Below, one piece after another: positions 1 through 8,649 of a stretch of DNA of 64,000 bases. The stretch comes from Chryseobacterium geocarposphaerae (GTDB taxonomy: Bacteria > Bacteroidota > Bacteroidia > Flavobacteriales > Weeksellaceae), in NCBI RefSeq assembly GCF_002797535.1, contig NZ_PGFD01000001.1, positions 1,178,001 to 1,242,000 of the forward strand, in the 5' to 3' direction. The translations under genes were made by a program, and so were the position numbers. The notes under the pieces were generated by a model that saw only the letters and a list, made by a program, of their open reading frames with translations, had not been told where the DNA came from and searched no databases. How positions within the stretch are numbered: the first letter of the stretch is position 1; every line of letters begins with the position of its first letter.

Positions 1-528
1 TTTATCCTCTACTTTAATAATCATTCCCGGCAGTCCGTGAAATTTATAGGGTCCATCCTGAATAGGAAGATCGGGTACAAACCAGGCAGTCCACTGTCTC
101 CCTGCAAAGCTTACATTTGCTTTCTGGGCATTAAACTCACCAATTTTTTCTTTTTCAGGAAGTATTTTCCAATCCATTTTTCTTTGGTCATTTACCTTAT
201 AATGATCCACCTCTAATTGATTAAAAAACAAAACTTTATAGTCAGGATATGATTTCTCAACGGCGAAAGATATTTTCCCATAATCTATTCCGCTAAAATC
301 ATGCATATTTTTTGCGATTCTGTCTTCTCTTATTGAATCTGCGGTAAAGCTTTTTCTGCTATAAAATTTTGATCCTTTTTTAGCGATATCCAGATACATG
401 ATCTCCTGATCAGATTTGCTTCTGTCTGTAGAGTCTGCTACAAATTTGTATTCATAAATAAAACGCTGATTCTGAGCCAGCATGAAAACACTAAAAAAAG
501 AAAAAACTCCCAAAATAATTCTCTTCAT
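1..528 (-). CDS. GLPGLI family protein (partial, C-terminus outside window)
   Basis: The reading frame starts at the ATG whose complement is 526-528 and runs off the left edge, giving 176 residues. The N-terminus (MKRIILGVFSFFSVFMLAQ) looks like a Sec signal peptide. Near the window edge the protein reads HGLPGMIIKVED, the motif that names the GLPGLI family of secreted Bacteroidota proteins, whose function is unknown. It is clearly a paralogue of the next gene (640-1545): both share YEYKF, MYLDI, SYPD, IQDGPY/FQDGPY and the GLPG block. It has its own TATCTTTG promoter box at 542-549 and lies downstream of a terminator at 591-618, so it is probably a separate transcript from the M56 cluster. 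Confidence 0.85.
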   Translation of the reverse strand, partial: MKRIILGVFSFFSVFMLAQNQRFIYEYKFVADSTDRSKSDQEIMYLDIAKKGSKFYSRKSFTADSIREDRIAKNMHDFSGIDYGKISFAVEKSYPDYKVLFFNQLEVDHYKVNDQRKMDWKILPEKEKIGEFNAQKANVSFAGRQWTAWFVPDLPIQDGPYKFHGLPGMIIKVEDK

Positions 529-541
529 ATTGATTTTTTTT

Positions 542-549
542 CAAAGATA
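542..549 (-). promoter_or_regulatory. Promoter -7 box TATCTTTG for the partial GLPGLI gene
   Basis: The minus strand reads TATCTTTG, a perfect match to the Bacteroidota -7 consensus TAnnTTTG, 13 bp upstream of the ATG at 528. No clear -33 TTG was seen. Confidence 0.5.
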
Positions 550-590
550 ATTTTTTTTATTAAACTGGATTGGTTTGTTGTATAAAGAAA

Positions 591-618
591 AAGCAGGAAA
601 ATTTTATCACTCCTGCTT
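591..618 (-). terminator. Rho-independent terminator after GLPGLI gene
   Basis: AAGCAGGA (591-598) pairs with TCCTGCTT (611-618). On the minus strand the stem is followed by a T run. It lies 22 bp past the stop of the 640-1545 gene. Confidence 0.6.
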
Positions 619-639
619 CAATTAGAAAATATATGTATT

Positions 640-1545
640 TTAATTTACTAGGTCCGGTTCGATAGGATTATTATTTTTTGCTAAACCTTCTTTGGTTCTT
701 TTTTCCATTTCCCTGAACACCTGGTTTGGATCTGAAATCTCTTTCCCATCAGCTGTTTTCGTTTTAAAAACCATTTTCGTATTGCCATCGTTTTTCATCA
801 TCATTTCCCTCATATTTTTTGTAGGATCATTTACGTATGCTTTCCATGCTTTTTTAAACTGATCTTTCGTCACTTCAATTTCTTTGCCTCCCATTCCGAA
901 TAATTTGATATTTTCTGGTAAGCTCAGCTCCTTATCCTCAGCTTTACTACTTTGAAGGACTTTATTCCCTACCAGAGTCATTACATGAGAACCTGTTGTA
1001 TCTTCTATTTTAACAATCAGTCCCGGTAATCCGTAAAAAGTGTACGGTCCGTCCTGGAAAGGAAGATCACCGGCAAACCAGGCAATCCATTCTCTACCGC
1101 CAAAACTTGTAGTGGCTTTCTGAGCTGTGTATTCTCCAATTTTTTGTTTTTCAGACTGTATTTTCCATTCAGGCTTTTTATCTTCTTTTATTTTATAAGA
1201 ATCGCTGGAAATATTTCTGAAAAGATAAGTCTTGAAATCAGGATAAGACTTGGTTACTCTATAAGAAACCTGCCCCGGTTTTTCTCTTTTATTGATGCTT
1301 ATATTTCCTGAAAATGTCTTGATCTGTTTTTCCAGATCCGCCCTTTGCGTGGAATCAGCAATATATTTGTCACGGCTGTAATAAGAAGATCCGTTTTTAT
1401 CTATATCCAGATACATCATTTCCGTTTTTATATCCGTTTTATCATTGGAGTTAGGTATAAACTTATATTCATAAAAGAATCTGTTGGTCTGAGCATTGGT
1501 AATCATTCCAATCAAAATACAACTAAAGACTAAAAGTTTTTTCAT
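640..1545 (-). CDS. GLPGLI family protein
   Basis: This 301-residue protein has a signal peptide (MKKLLVFSCILIGMITNAQ) and the family motif YGLPGLIVKIED in its middle. The GLPGLI family is a Bacteroidota group of probably exported proteins with no established function. The gene begins 10 bp after the stop of an M56 peptidase gene on the same strand, which suggests it is the last gene of a BlaI-M56-M56-GLPGLI transcript and may be one of its output genes. A terminator follows. The C-terminal third is hydrophilic and rich in Lys and Met (for example KNMREMMMKNDGNTK). Function is unknown. Confidence 0.85.
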   Translation of the reverse strand: MKKLLVFSCILIGMITNAQTNRFFYEYKFIPNSNDKTDIKTEMMYLDIDKNGSSYYSRDKYIADSTQRADLEKQIKTFSGNISINKREKPGQVSYRVTKSYPDFKTYLFRNISSDSYKIKEDKKPEWKIQSEKQKIGEYTAQKATTSFGGREWIAWFAGDLPFQDGPYTFYGLPGLIVKIEDTTGSHVMTLVGNKVLQSSKAEDKELSLPENIKLFGMGGKEIEVTKDQFKKAWKAYVNDPTKNMREMMMKNDGNTKMVFKTKTADGKEISDPNQVFREMEKRTKEGLAKNNNPIEPDLVN

Positions 1546-1555
1546 TTTTTACAAA

Positions 1556-3556
1556 TTAATAGGTGATAATCTCCATTCTTTTAGCATAAGATCTATTGTT
1601 GCTCCCTGCTACACGATCTACTTTAAAAACTTTGATGTTCGCAGGCAAGTTAATATCTTTTGGATCACTTTGATACGCCATAAATTCTTCTCTGCTTACT
1701 TTTTTTCCATTGACATACAATTCAGGCACATCAACATTAATCATAAATAAAGCAGTTTTTCCTACAGGAGATTTTTTATTGTTTTCATCTTTAACTTCAG
1801 CGCCATGTACATCAACAATCTTATTTAAGCTATTATCTATTCTAAAGATCGCAAAATTGTTTTTGTTAGGTGTATTTTGATGCAAATCCTGTATTTTTTT
1901 TGCTTCTTTTTTCAGTAGTTCTTTTTCAGTTTCAGTCAAAGGCTTTTTTTCATAATCCCTGCTTTTAGGAAACTTTTCATCAAAGGCATATTCTCTTCGA
2001 CTCAGTTCTATCGTTTTTGTAAGTTTCTGTTTATCTTCAGCAGATTTTTTTACGGCATCCTGTCTTTTCTTCTCAGCATCTTTATAGAATGTTTCCAAAT
2101 CATGTTGTGCTGCTTCTCCTATTTTTTTCGCCTCCTTCTCTGCTTTTCTTGCAGCCTTTTCTATCCTTTTTATTTTTCTCTTAAATTCAGGAGAATTTAC
2201 CATAGCCTCTGCTTTTTTCGCCTCTTTTTCAGCTTCTTCTATCTTTCTTTTAAATTCAGGCGAGTTGACCATAGCTTCTGCTTCTTTAGCTTTCTTCTCT
2301 GCTTCAGCAATTTTCATTTTGAATTCAGGCGAATCATAGTATTTTTCAACATTGCTGTAATGATCTTCAAGAGCTTTCAGATTCTTTTTATACTTTTCTG
2401 AATTTACAATTTCATCAATTTGATCAGATAAAGCTTCAATTTCATTTTGCTTGGCTTCAAATTCAGGTGTTTCTGTTTTTTTAGCTTTTACAAGCTTTTG
2501 AATTTCCGCACTCTTTTCACTGATTTTCTCACTGATCTTACTAATTCTCTCGTGGTCTTCTCTTAGCGCTTCATTATAAAGTTCTCCTTTTTTCAGCTGT
2601 TCCTGAAAAAGATCTTCATTCGCATTAGGTCGTATCGTGTCTTTTTTAATCTGGGAAACTGCTTTCTCTATTTCAAGATTCGTTTTGGCTATTTCTTTGT
2701 TCTTGGCATTCACCATATAAGCAAAAGCAACTGTGAATACTACCGGTAAGGCTAAAATTCTTCGCGCATAACCGAATTTTGTCTGTGATTTCTGTAACAT
2801 TGTTAATCGTTTTTTTAGATTCGAACTTAGAAACGGACTCGTGGCAGGTAACTCTGTTCCGGAAAAGTGACTTGCTAATAGCATCTGCGCAAATGCCTTG
2901 GTGTCCGATTGCTTCACGGCTTTTTTATCAGCCAGATATTCGTGGATTAAATTAATTTCTCTTTTTATCAAATGGTAGAATGGGTTGAACCAGAATACCG
3001 AAGTAATGATTTCTAAAATGATCTTATCAAAGGTGTGCTTCTGTTCGATATGAACCATTTCATGCTTTAAAATCTGCTTTCCTATTTCTGAATTCAGTGT
3101 AATGGAATTCTTCCAGAAAAGGTTCTTAAAGTAAGAAAAAGGAGCATCCGTAAGATCGGTGCGGTAGAAGTTGATTCCTTCTATGTTTTCTCTTTCAAAT
3201 TGGGTTTTCAGTTCATGTATTTTAAAGGTTCCATAGATGAATTTCCCTAAAAAATACACGGAAATGATTCCTAAAACTGAAAAAGCGACTGTATAATATA
3301 AGTTTTCATGGGTATTTGTGTTTTCAGAAGGATTAAAGTTCTGCACTGTATCGATCAGCATATAGATATTCTGATTGACCTCAATGGTAAAATCTTCAAG
3401 CCTTATCAATGGAAGCAATAAAGAAATCAGTATCGAAAACAACAGGTAAAACCTATTGTAATGGTGAAAAGTTTTGTCCTTCAGCGAAAGGTAATAATAT
3501 CCCAGTAAAACACCTGAACAGATAATCACTTTTAGAATGTAAAATAATGCTTCCAT
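1556..3556 (-). CDS. M56 family metallopeptidase, BlaR1-like (copy 1)
   Basis: BlaR1/MecR1-type integral membrane peptidases cleave a BlaI-type repressor when they sense a signal. The N-terminus has several membrane segments (residues about 5-22, 36-52, 88-107 and one near 268-283). The zinc site HEMVH is at residues 165-169, with HEYLAD (about 205-210) supplying the third ligand. After residue 310 the sensor part is not a beta-lactam-binding domain but a long, Lys/Glu-rich, probably coiled-coil periplasmic region. That region contains three copies of a repeat of about 23 residues beginning SPEFK. It ends in a small globular region with ELYVNGKKVSREEF. Residues 1-310 match copy 2 (3567-5444) at all but two positions by eye. 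It starts 10 bp after copy 2, so the genes are co-transcribed. Confidence 0.88.
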   Translation of the reverse strand: MEALFYILKVIICSGVLLGYYYLSLKDKTFHHYNRFYLLFSILISLLLPLIRLEDFTIEVNQNIYMLIDTVQNFNPSENTNTHENLYYTVAFSVLGIISVYFLGKFIYGTFKIHELKTQFERENIEGINFYRTDLTDAPFSYFKNLFWKNSITLNSEIGKQILKHEMVHIEQKHTFDKIILEIITSVFWFNPFYHLIKREINLIHEYLADKKAVKQSDTKAFAQMLLASHFSGTELPATSPFLSSNLKKRLTMLQKSQTKFGYARRILALPVVFTVAFAYMVNAKNKEIAKTNLEIEKAVSQIKKDTIRPNANEDLFQEQLKKGELYNEALREDHERISKISEKISEKSAEIQKLVKAKKTETPEFEAKQNEIEALSDQIDEIVNSEKYKKNLKALEDHYSNVEKYYDSPEFKMKIAEAEKKAKEAEAMVNSPEFKRKIEEAEKEAKKAEAMVNSPEFKRKIKRIEKAARKAEKEAKKIGEAAQHDLETFYKDAEKKRQDAVKKSAEDKQKLTKTIELSRREYAFDEKFPKSRDYEKKPLTETEKELLKKEAKKIQDLHQNTPNKNNFAIFRIDNSLNKIVDVHGAEVKDENNKKSPVGKTALFMINVDVPELYVNGKKVSREEFMAYQSDPKDINLPANIKVFKVDRVAGSNNRSYAKRMEIITY
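2170..2340 (-). repeat. In-frame tandem repeat (about 23 codons, three copies) in M56 copy 1
   Basis: Three consecutive segments each begin SPEFK and continue with alternating Glu/Lys/Ala; two contain EAEK and AEAMVN. The corresponding DNA is also similar (repeated aaattcaggNgaatt blocks near 2190, 2250 and 2320). It extends the predicted coiled coil and is absent from copy 2. Confidence 0.6.
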
Positions 3557-3566
3557 GATTGAGATA

Positions 3567-5444
3567 CTATAAATCTTCTTTTACTTTCTGTTTTTTCATG
3601 TTGATAGAAATTTCGCCTATCATTTTCCCGTTTTCCGTATTCTTTTTTATACTGATAGATTCTATTTGGTCTCCTTTCATTAATTTCAGATCTTCTTTTG
3701 AGGCTTCTTTTCCGTCAATAATAACTTTCATATTTTCATCCCAAGCATCTTTCCCATTAACGTAAATTCTGGAAACACCTACACCATCTCCATCAATTTT
3801 AGAAACTCCTGAAGCTGAAAAACTACTTCCATCAAGGCTGTATCTCATTGAGTTTGCAGTAACTTTTATAGCAGTGGGTTGAGTATATTTAAAATCATAG
3901 GCAATAGCTTTTCTATTTTCACCTTCTATTCTCTCCTTATTTCCTTCCCATCTTGCTTTCTGATTTTCAAGTCTCGCTTTTTCACTCTGAATTCTTGCTT
4001 TTTCACCGGCTTCTCTAGCTTTTTCAGCCAGTTTTCTGGCTTTTTTCATCTCTCTTTCAGCCTTTTTGCTGTAAACCGGGTATTTAAGATCATTGAACTT
4101 AAAAATTTTAATTTGAGGAACACGTGGTGCATTCGGTGGACTTGGAGGTGTAGGAACAACGAATAAAGCTCCTTTTTCAAACTTTTGTAAATCAGGCATT
4201 TCAAATTTCAGATTTTTTAAATCCTTCATTTGGTTTTTCCATTGATCCGAATTGAAGAATTCATCAACATTCATTTCCTTGCCATTCACCTTTATTTTGG
4301 TTAATGATTTTTGAAAATCCTCTGAATTGGTAATTTTTGCAATTTCTCCGGAAAGCTGTGCTATTTCCTCTACATTTTTATCGAATTCTTTAGTTTCAGG
4401 CTTTAATTGTTTAAGCGCTTTGCTTTTTTCTTCGATCTTTTTACCCAATTCCGCAATTTTTTTCTCATCATTTGTTTTTTTATAAATTCTAACCGATTCA
4501 TTTTTATTAGAATCAGGTCGTATTGTGTCTTTTTTGATTTGAGAAACTGCTTTCTCTATTTCAAGATTCGTTTTGGCTATTTCTTTGTTCTTGGCATTTA
4601 CCATATAGGCAAAAGCTACTGTGAATACTACCGGTAAGGCTAAAATTCTTCGCGCATAACCGAATTTTGTCTGTGATTTCTGTAACATTGTTAAGCGTTT
4701 TTTTAGATTCGAACTTAGAAACGGACTTGTGGCAGGTAACTCTGTTCCGGAAAAGTGACTTGCTAATAGCATCTGCGCAAATGCTCTGGTGTCCGATTGC
4801 TTCACGGCTTTTTTATCAGCCAGATATTCGTGGATTAAATTAATTTCTCTTTTGATCAAATGGTAAAATGGATTGAACCAGAATACCGAGGTAATGATTT
4901 CTAAAATGATCTTATCAAAGGTGTGCTTCTGTTCAATATGAACCATTTCATGCTTTAAAATCTGCTTTCCTATTTCTGAATTCAGTGTAATGGAATTCTT
5001 CCAGAAAAGGTTTTTAAAGTAAGAAAAAGGAGCATCAGTAAGATCGGTACGGTAGAAGTTGATCCCTTCTATGTTTTCTCTTTCAAATTGAGTTTTCAGT
5101 TCATGTATTTTAAAGGTTCCATAAATGAATTTCCCTAAAAAATACACGGAAATGATTCCTAAAACTGAAAAAGCGACTGTATAATATAAGTTTTCATGGG
5201 TATTTGTGTTTTCTGAAGGATTAAAGTTCTGCACTGTATCGATCAGCATATAGATATTCTGATTGACCTCAATGGTAAAATCTTCAAGCCTTATCAATGG
5301 AAGCAGTAAAGAAATCAGTATCGAAAACAACAGGTAAAACCTATTGTAATGGTGAAAAGTTTTGTCCTTGAGCGAGAGATAATAATATCCCAGTAAAACC
5401 CCTGAACAGATCATCACTTTTAAGATGTAAAATAATGCTTCCAT
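3567..5444 (-). CDS. M56 family metallopeptidase, BlaR1-like (copy 2)
   Basis: This is a 625-residue paralogue of the downstream gene. It has the same multi-membrane N-terminus and HEMVH zinc site (165-169). Over residues 1-310 I see only I11 to M and K220 to R relative to copy 1. After the DTIRP segment the two proteins diverge completely: this one has a different Lys/Glu-rich helical region, a proline stretch (VVPTPPSPPNAPRVP), a run of EKAR/KARxE heptads, and a C-terminal domain with RIYVNGKDAWDENM and IDGKEASKEDL. The likely role is a membrane sensor-protease that relieves BlaI repression. The family role is established; the ligand is unknown. It lies downstream of the blaI-like gene with a 227-bp gap. 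Confidence 0.88.
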   Translation of the reverse strand: MEALFYILKVMICSGVLLGYYYLSLKDKTFHHYNRFYLLFSILISLLLPLIRLEDFTIEVNQNIYMLIDTVQNFNPSENTNTHENLYYTVAFSVLGIISVYFLGKFIYGTFKIHELKTQFERENIEGINFYRTDLTDAPFSYFKNLFWKNSITLNSEIGKQILKHEMVHIEQKHTFDKIILEIITSVFWFNPFYHLIKREINLIHEYLADKKAVKQSDTRAFAQMLLASHFSGTELPATSPFLSSNLKKRLTMLQKSQTKFGYARRILALPVVFTVAFAYMVNAKNKEIAKTNLEIEKAVSQIKKDTIRPDSNKNESVRIYKKTNDEKKIAELGKKIEEKSKALKQLKPETKEFDKNVEEIAQLSGEIAKITNSEDFQKSLTKIKVNGKEMNVDEFFNSDQWKNQMKDLKNLKFEMPDLQKFEKGALFVVPTPPSPPNAPRVPQIKIFKFNDLKYPVYSKKAEREMKKARKLAEKAREAGEKARIQSEKARLENQKARWEGNKERIEGENRKAIAYDFKYTQPTAIKVTANSMRYSLDGSSFSASGVSKIDGDGVGVSRIYVNGKDAWDENMKVIIDGKEASKEDLKLMKGDQIESISIKKNTENGKMIGEISINMKKQKVKEDL

Positions 5445-5671
5445 GATTTGGTAATTATTTAATCAAATAATATTATGGCTTTTCAGCTTCTCACAGATTA
5501 GTTCTCTAAAATATAGAGATTAACCAATTCCACAGCTGAAAAAATAGTTCTATAATAAATGCTGTCATTGTTTATGTTTTTATGGAGATTAATACTCTGC
5601 TCTTTTCGCTAATGCTTTGTCTTTTTAAGACAACTGAACCTTTGAAAATGTTACAGAGATCTCTCTTTTAA

Positions 5672-6037
5672 TTAGCTTTTCTTTTTAAGCTCATTCAATA
5701 ACATTTCCAGGTCTTCCACGCTCATTTCATTTTTTTCTACCAGAAAAGAAACTGCACTTTTATAAGAGCCTTTAAAATAATTTTTCACAAGACTTTTCAT
5801 CGTCTTTCCTGAATATTGCTCTTTAGTCACCAAAGGAAAATACTCATGCTGTCTCCCGATTACATTATAATCAACAAATTCTTTATCCTTCAATACTTTT
5901 AATATGGTAGAAACTGTATTGGTATGAGGTTTGGGCTCCGGAAACAGATCAAGAATGTCTTTTAAAAATCCTTTTTCTATTTTCCATACATATTGCATTA
6001 CCTGTTCTTCAGCTTTCGTAAGAGTTTGAATTTTCAT
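5672..6037 (-). CDS. BlaI/MecI/CopY family transcriptional repressor
   Basis: I chose the start MKIQTLTKAEEQVMQYVW (121 residues), the usual BlaI beginning, rather than an ATG 12 codons upstream that lies within the promoter region. The protein is a winged helix-turn-helix (HTNTVSTILKVLKDKEFVDYNVIGR) followed by a helical dimerisation tail. BlaI-type repressors bind as dimers to inverted repeats and are cleaved by BlaR1-type M56 proteases, two of which are encoded next on the same strand. A 14-bp dyad and a -7 box lie just upstream, consistent with autoregulation. The signal could be antibiotic, cell-wall or other stress; the sequence does not say. Confidence 0.9.
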   Translation of the reverse strand: MKIQTLTKAEEQVMQYVWKIEKGFLKDILDLFPEPKPHTNTVSTILKVLKDKEFVDYNVIGRQHEYFPLVTKEQYSGKTMKSLVKNYFKGSYKSAVSFLVEKNEMSVEDLEMLLNELKKKS

Positions 6038-6082
6038 ATCCCGATGTTTAATACTTTTATAATATAGAGACAATTCTATATC

Positions 6083-6108
6083 ACTAACAAATTAGTTATA
6101 CAAATATA
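6083..6108 (-). promoter_or_regulatory. Promoter and candidate operator of the blaI-M56 cluster
   Basis: The minus strand has TATATTTG (6101-6108), matching TAnnTTTG. Just downstream, where transcription should start, is the dyad ACTAA-CAAA-TTAGT (6083-6096). A dyad at the start site upstream of a BlaI-type gene is the expected place for its operator. The rest of 6109-6367 is very AT-rich with no gene seen. Confidence 0.5.
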
Positions 6109-6367
6109 GAATTAAATTCCTTTTGAACAACTATTTTTTTAGTGATAGAATAGCTTGAAAATGTATTTAATTGATAATCAGTACAATAATTTCAAATTAT
6201 TTTTAATATTTTTTCAAAAAACACATATTCCGTTATATTTATTCTTCACGAAAAATGCTTTATTACACTAAAAATCCTTAAAACATGTTAAATTTTATTA
6301 AATAAAATTAAAATGAAGTTGTTAAAACTGAGAAAATATATTTATTTTAGTGGCTTAAAAATTTCTC

Positions 6368-6946
6368 ATGAAAAGATATAATTTATTGATTGTACTATTA
6401 CTGCTTGCTTTTAATGTAGCGACTGCACAAAAGAATTCTCCTGCAGCAGACTTCAGCGCGATAGGGGAAGCTAAAACAAAAATAGAAAACACGGTTCCTT
6501 TGGTTCTTGAGCATCTTAAAAATATTGCGGATAAGGAAGGAGACAGCAGCATTTACACCAACGGAAAAACTGCACTGGGAAAAGAATATGCAATTTTACA
6601 ATCAGAATTCTGGCTATATAACGGAAATATGTCTAACTGTATCATGAATAACTCTTCAAAGAAGGCAAAGAAATGTATGCAGTATCACACTCAGTATTTA
6701 AGAAATACATTTATTAACTATAACAATTATATCACTTATGTTACGAAGAAAAACGGATATATCGGTGTAGACAGTGATGTAAAGAAAGATTTCACTCCGT
6801 CAGAAATTACAAAAAAACTGGGTGATGCTTATTATGCGGCAAGCGATGCAGCACAGAGAATGAAAGGAACTCAGAAAAAAGAATTCTTAGATCAGCCAAA
6901 ATCTGATGATTATAAACTCAGACCATACGCTGAATTAGCAAAATAA
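6368..6946 (+). CDS. Secreted hypothetical protein
   Basis: This 192-residue protein has a clear signal peptide (MKRYNLLIVLLLLAFNVATAQ). The mature part is soluble and mostly helical, with three cysteines, two of them in a CIMNNSSKKAKKC segment that could form a disulphide. I recognise no catalytic motif and no family. It stands alone, in the opposite direction to the blaI cluster, and is followed by a strong terminator at 6949-6976. It is probably periplasmic or outer-membrane associated. Confidence 0.75.
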   Translation: MKRYNLLIVLLLLAFNVATAQKNSPAADFSAIGEAKTKIENTVPLVLEHLKNIADKEGDSSIYTNGKTALGKEYAILQSEFWLYNGNMSNCIMNNSSKKAKKCMQYHTQYLRNTFINYNNYITYVTKKNGYIGVDSDVKKDFTPSEITKKLGDAYYAASDAAQRMKGTQKKEFLDQPKSDDYKLRPYAELAK

Positions 6947-6948
6947 CA

Positions 6949-6976
6949 AAAATCCCACTTTAAGAGTGGGATTTTT
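6949..6976 (+). terminator. Rho-independent terminator
   Basis: AAATCCCAC and GTGGGATTT form a stem around a short loop, followed by T residues, immediately after the stop of the 6368-6946 gene. Confidence 0.75.
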
Positions 6977-7017
6977 CTTTATAATGTATTAATTAAGGAA
7001 TAACTATAGAATAATAA

Positions 7018-7047
7018 AAAAGAGAACTACAAACGTAATTCTCTTTT
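7018..7047 (-). terminator. Terminator downstream of tRNA-fMet
   Basis: AAAAGAGAA (7018-7026) pairs with TTCTCTTTT (7039-7047). On the minus strand a T run follows the stem, 8 bp past the tRNA 3' end. Confidence 0.6.
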
Positions 7048-7054
7048 ATTTTAG

Positions 7055-7127
<73 letters not shown>

Positions 7128-7138
7128 ATATTGTGATG

Positions 7139-7146
7139 CAAATATA
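7139..7146 (-). promoter_or_regulatory. Promoter -7 box TATATTTG for tRNA-fMet
   Basis: The minus strand has TATATTTG 12 bp upstream of the mature tRNA 5' end, matching TAnnTTTG at a suitable distance. Confidence 0.5.
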
Positions 7147-7216
7147 CGACAATATTTTTAAAATCCTAATTTTTCTTTTAAATAAAGGATTTTTATGAAA
7201 ACTATTTTATAATTTG

Positions 7217-7224
7217 TATCTTTG
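7217..7224 (+). promoter_or_regulatory. Promoter -7 box TATCTTTG close to the tsaC-like start
   Basis: TATCTTTG matches the Bacteroidota consensus and ends only 4 bp before the ATG at 7229. If used, transcription would begin at or very near the start codon, giving a leaderless mRNA. Confidence 0.45.
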
Positions 7225-7228
7225 TTAT

Positions 7229-7840
7229 ATGGCAAAAATATTAAGAATCTATCCGGAAAATCCACAGGAAAACCTTATTAATGAGGTCATTAAAACCCTG
7301 AATAATGGCGGACTTATTATCTATCCTTCTGATACAATTTATGCATTGGGGTGTAATATTTTTGACATCAAAGCCATGGAAAAACTGGCCCAACTGAAAA
7401 AAGTTAAGCTGGAAAAAGCTCAATTCTCTATAATCTGTAATGATCTAAGCCATCTTTCGGACTTTACAAGACCAATTGACACTTCAGTATTCAGATTTTT
7501 AAAGAGTCATCTTCCGGGACCATTCACCTTTATTCTGGAAGCCAATAAAAGCTTACCTTTAGCTTATAAAGGACATAAAACCATCGGGATCCGTGTTCCC
7601 GACCATTCTATTCCGCAACTCATCGTTGAAAAACTGGGGCATCCTATTGCCTCTACCTCCATCAGAGATGATGATGAAATTATTGAATATTCTACCGATC
7701 CCGAACTTATTGCTGAAAAATATGATCATCTGGTAGATATTGTCATTGATTCCGGATATGGGGATAATGTAGCTTCTACCATTGTGGATCTTACTTCCGG
7801 TGAGCCGGAAATTATCCGTCAGGGAAAAGGAATATTATAA
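7229..7840 (+). CDS. Sua5/YciO/YrdC family protein (L-threonylcarbamoyladenylate synthase-like)
   Basis: The family makes threonylcarbamoyl-AMP from threonine, bicarbonate and ATP for the universal tRNA t6A37 modification. I start at MAKILRIYPENPQ (203 residues), because an ATG five codons upstream lies inside the promoter box. Family blocks are visible: YPSDTIYALGC, KLEKAQFSII, GPFTFIL, TIGIRVPDH and IASTSI. The length and the opening (YPENPQENLI) resemble the YciO branch, whose role in t6A synthesis is less certain than that of TsaC, so the exact activity is open. It is first in a plus-strand run with yaaA, prmC and DUF4180. Confidence 0.85.
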   Translation: MAKILRIYPENPQENLINEVIKTLNNGGLIIYPSDTIYALGCNIFDIKAMEKLAQLKKVKLEKAQFSIICNDLSHLSDFTRPIDTSVFRFLKSHLPGPFTFILEANKSLPLAYKGHKTIGIRVPDHSIPQLIVEKLGHPIASTSIRDDDEIIEYSTDPELIAEKYDHLVDIVIDSGYGDNVASTIVDLTSGEPEIIRQGKGIL

Positions 7841-7890
7841 TTCCAGATTCAAAAGTTCATCCCGAACTTGAAATTAAATTTTGACTTTTT

Positions 7891-8649
7891 ATGAAAATTA
7901 TAACATCTCCTGCTAAATTAATGAATGTAGAAAATTCAACCGATCTGTTGAGAACAACCACTCCAAAATTCATTGAAGAAGCAGCTTATATACAATCTTA
8001 TTTAAAACAAAAATCGCCGAAATATCTGTCTGAACTCATGGAAATTTCTTCCAAGCTGGCAGATGAAAACTGGGAAAGAAACCAGAAATGGAAAGCCAAA
8101 CCCGGTTCTAAAGAATCTGCTCCGGCAATGTATGCGTTTACAGGTGAAGTTTACAGAGGATTAGACGCCAAAACACTGGACAAAGATGCGGTAGATTATT
8201 TACAGAAAAACTACAGAATACTTTCCGGGCTTTACGGACTTTTAAAACCGTCGGACAAAGTAATGCTTTACAGACTTGAAATGGGCCGTCCTTTTGAATT
8301 CGACCAGTATAAAAATCTTTATGAATTCTGGAGAGAAAAAGTGACAGAACAACTGAATGCTGAAATGAAAAAGAATGAAATTCTGCTTCACTTATGCAGC
8401 AACGAATACGGAAAAGTAATTGACCGAAAAAAACTCAATCATAAAATAATTGATTTTGATTTCTATGAATTAAAAGACGGAAAGCCAAAGACCATCGTTG
8501 TTTATACCAAACATGCAAGAGGTTTGGTCGTAAGGTTCTGTGCAGAAACCAATGCTAAAACACTGAATGATGTAAAAGCATTCAACTATGAAGGTTACAG
8601 AATTGATGAAGAAAAATCTACAGATACAAAACTGGTTTTTACGAGATAA
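7891..8649 (+). CDS. yaaA: Peroxide stress protein YaaA (DUF328)
   Basis: This 252-residue protein begins MKIITSPAKLMN and contains YRGLDA, LSGLYGLLKPSD and YRLEMG, all characteristic of the YaaA/DUF328 family. In E. coli YaaA limits intracellular iron and protects DNA during hydrogen peroxide stress; that role is established there and inferred here. The length is typical. Its stop codon is immediately followed by the prmC ATG (zero-base spacing), so the two are almost certainly translationally coupled. Confidence 0.93.
   Translation: MKIITSPAKLMNVENSTDLLRTTTPKFIEEAAYIQSYLKQKSPKYLSELMEISSKLADENWERNQKWKAKPGSKESAPAMYAFTGEVYRGLDAKTLDKDAVDYLQKNYRILSGLYGLLKPSDKVMLYRLEMGRPFEFDQYKNLYEFWREKVTEQLNAEMKKNEILLHLCSNEYGKVIDRKKLNHKIIDFDFYELKDGKPKTIVVYTKHARGLVVRFCAETNAKTLNDVKAFNYEGYRIDEEKSTDTKLVFTR

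Noticed and set aside
2170..2340. CRISPR-like array
   Set aside because: The repeats are in frame in a coding region, imperfect and without unique spacers. No cas genes or true CRISPR arrays were seen anywhere in the window.
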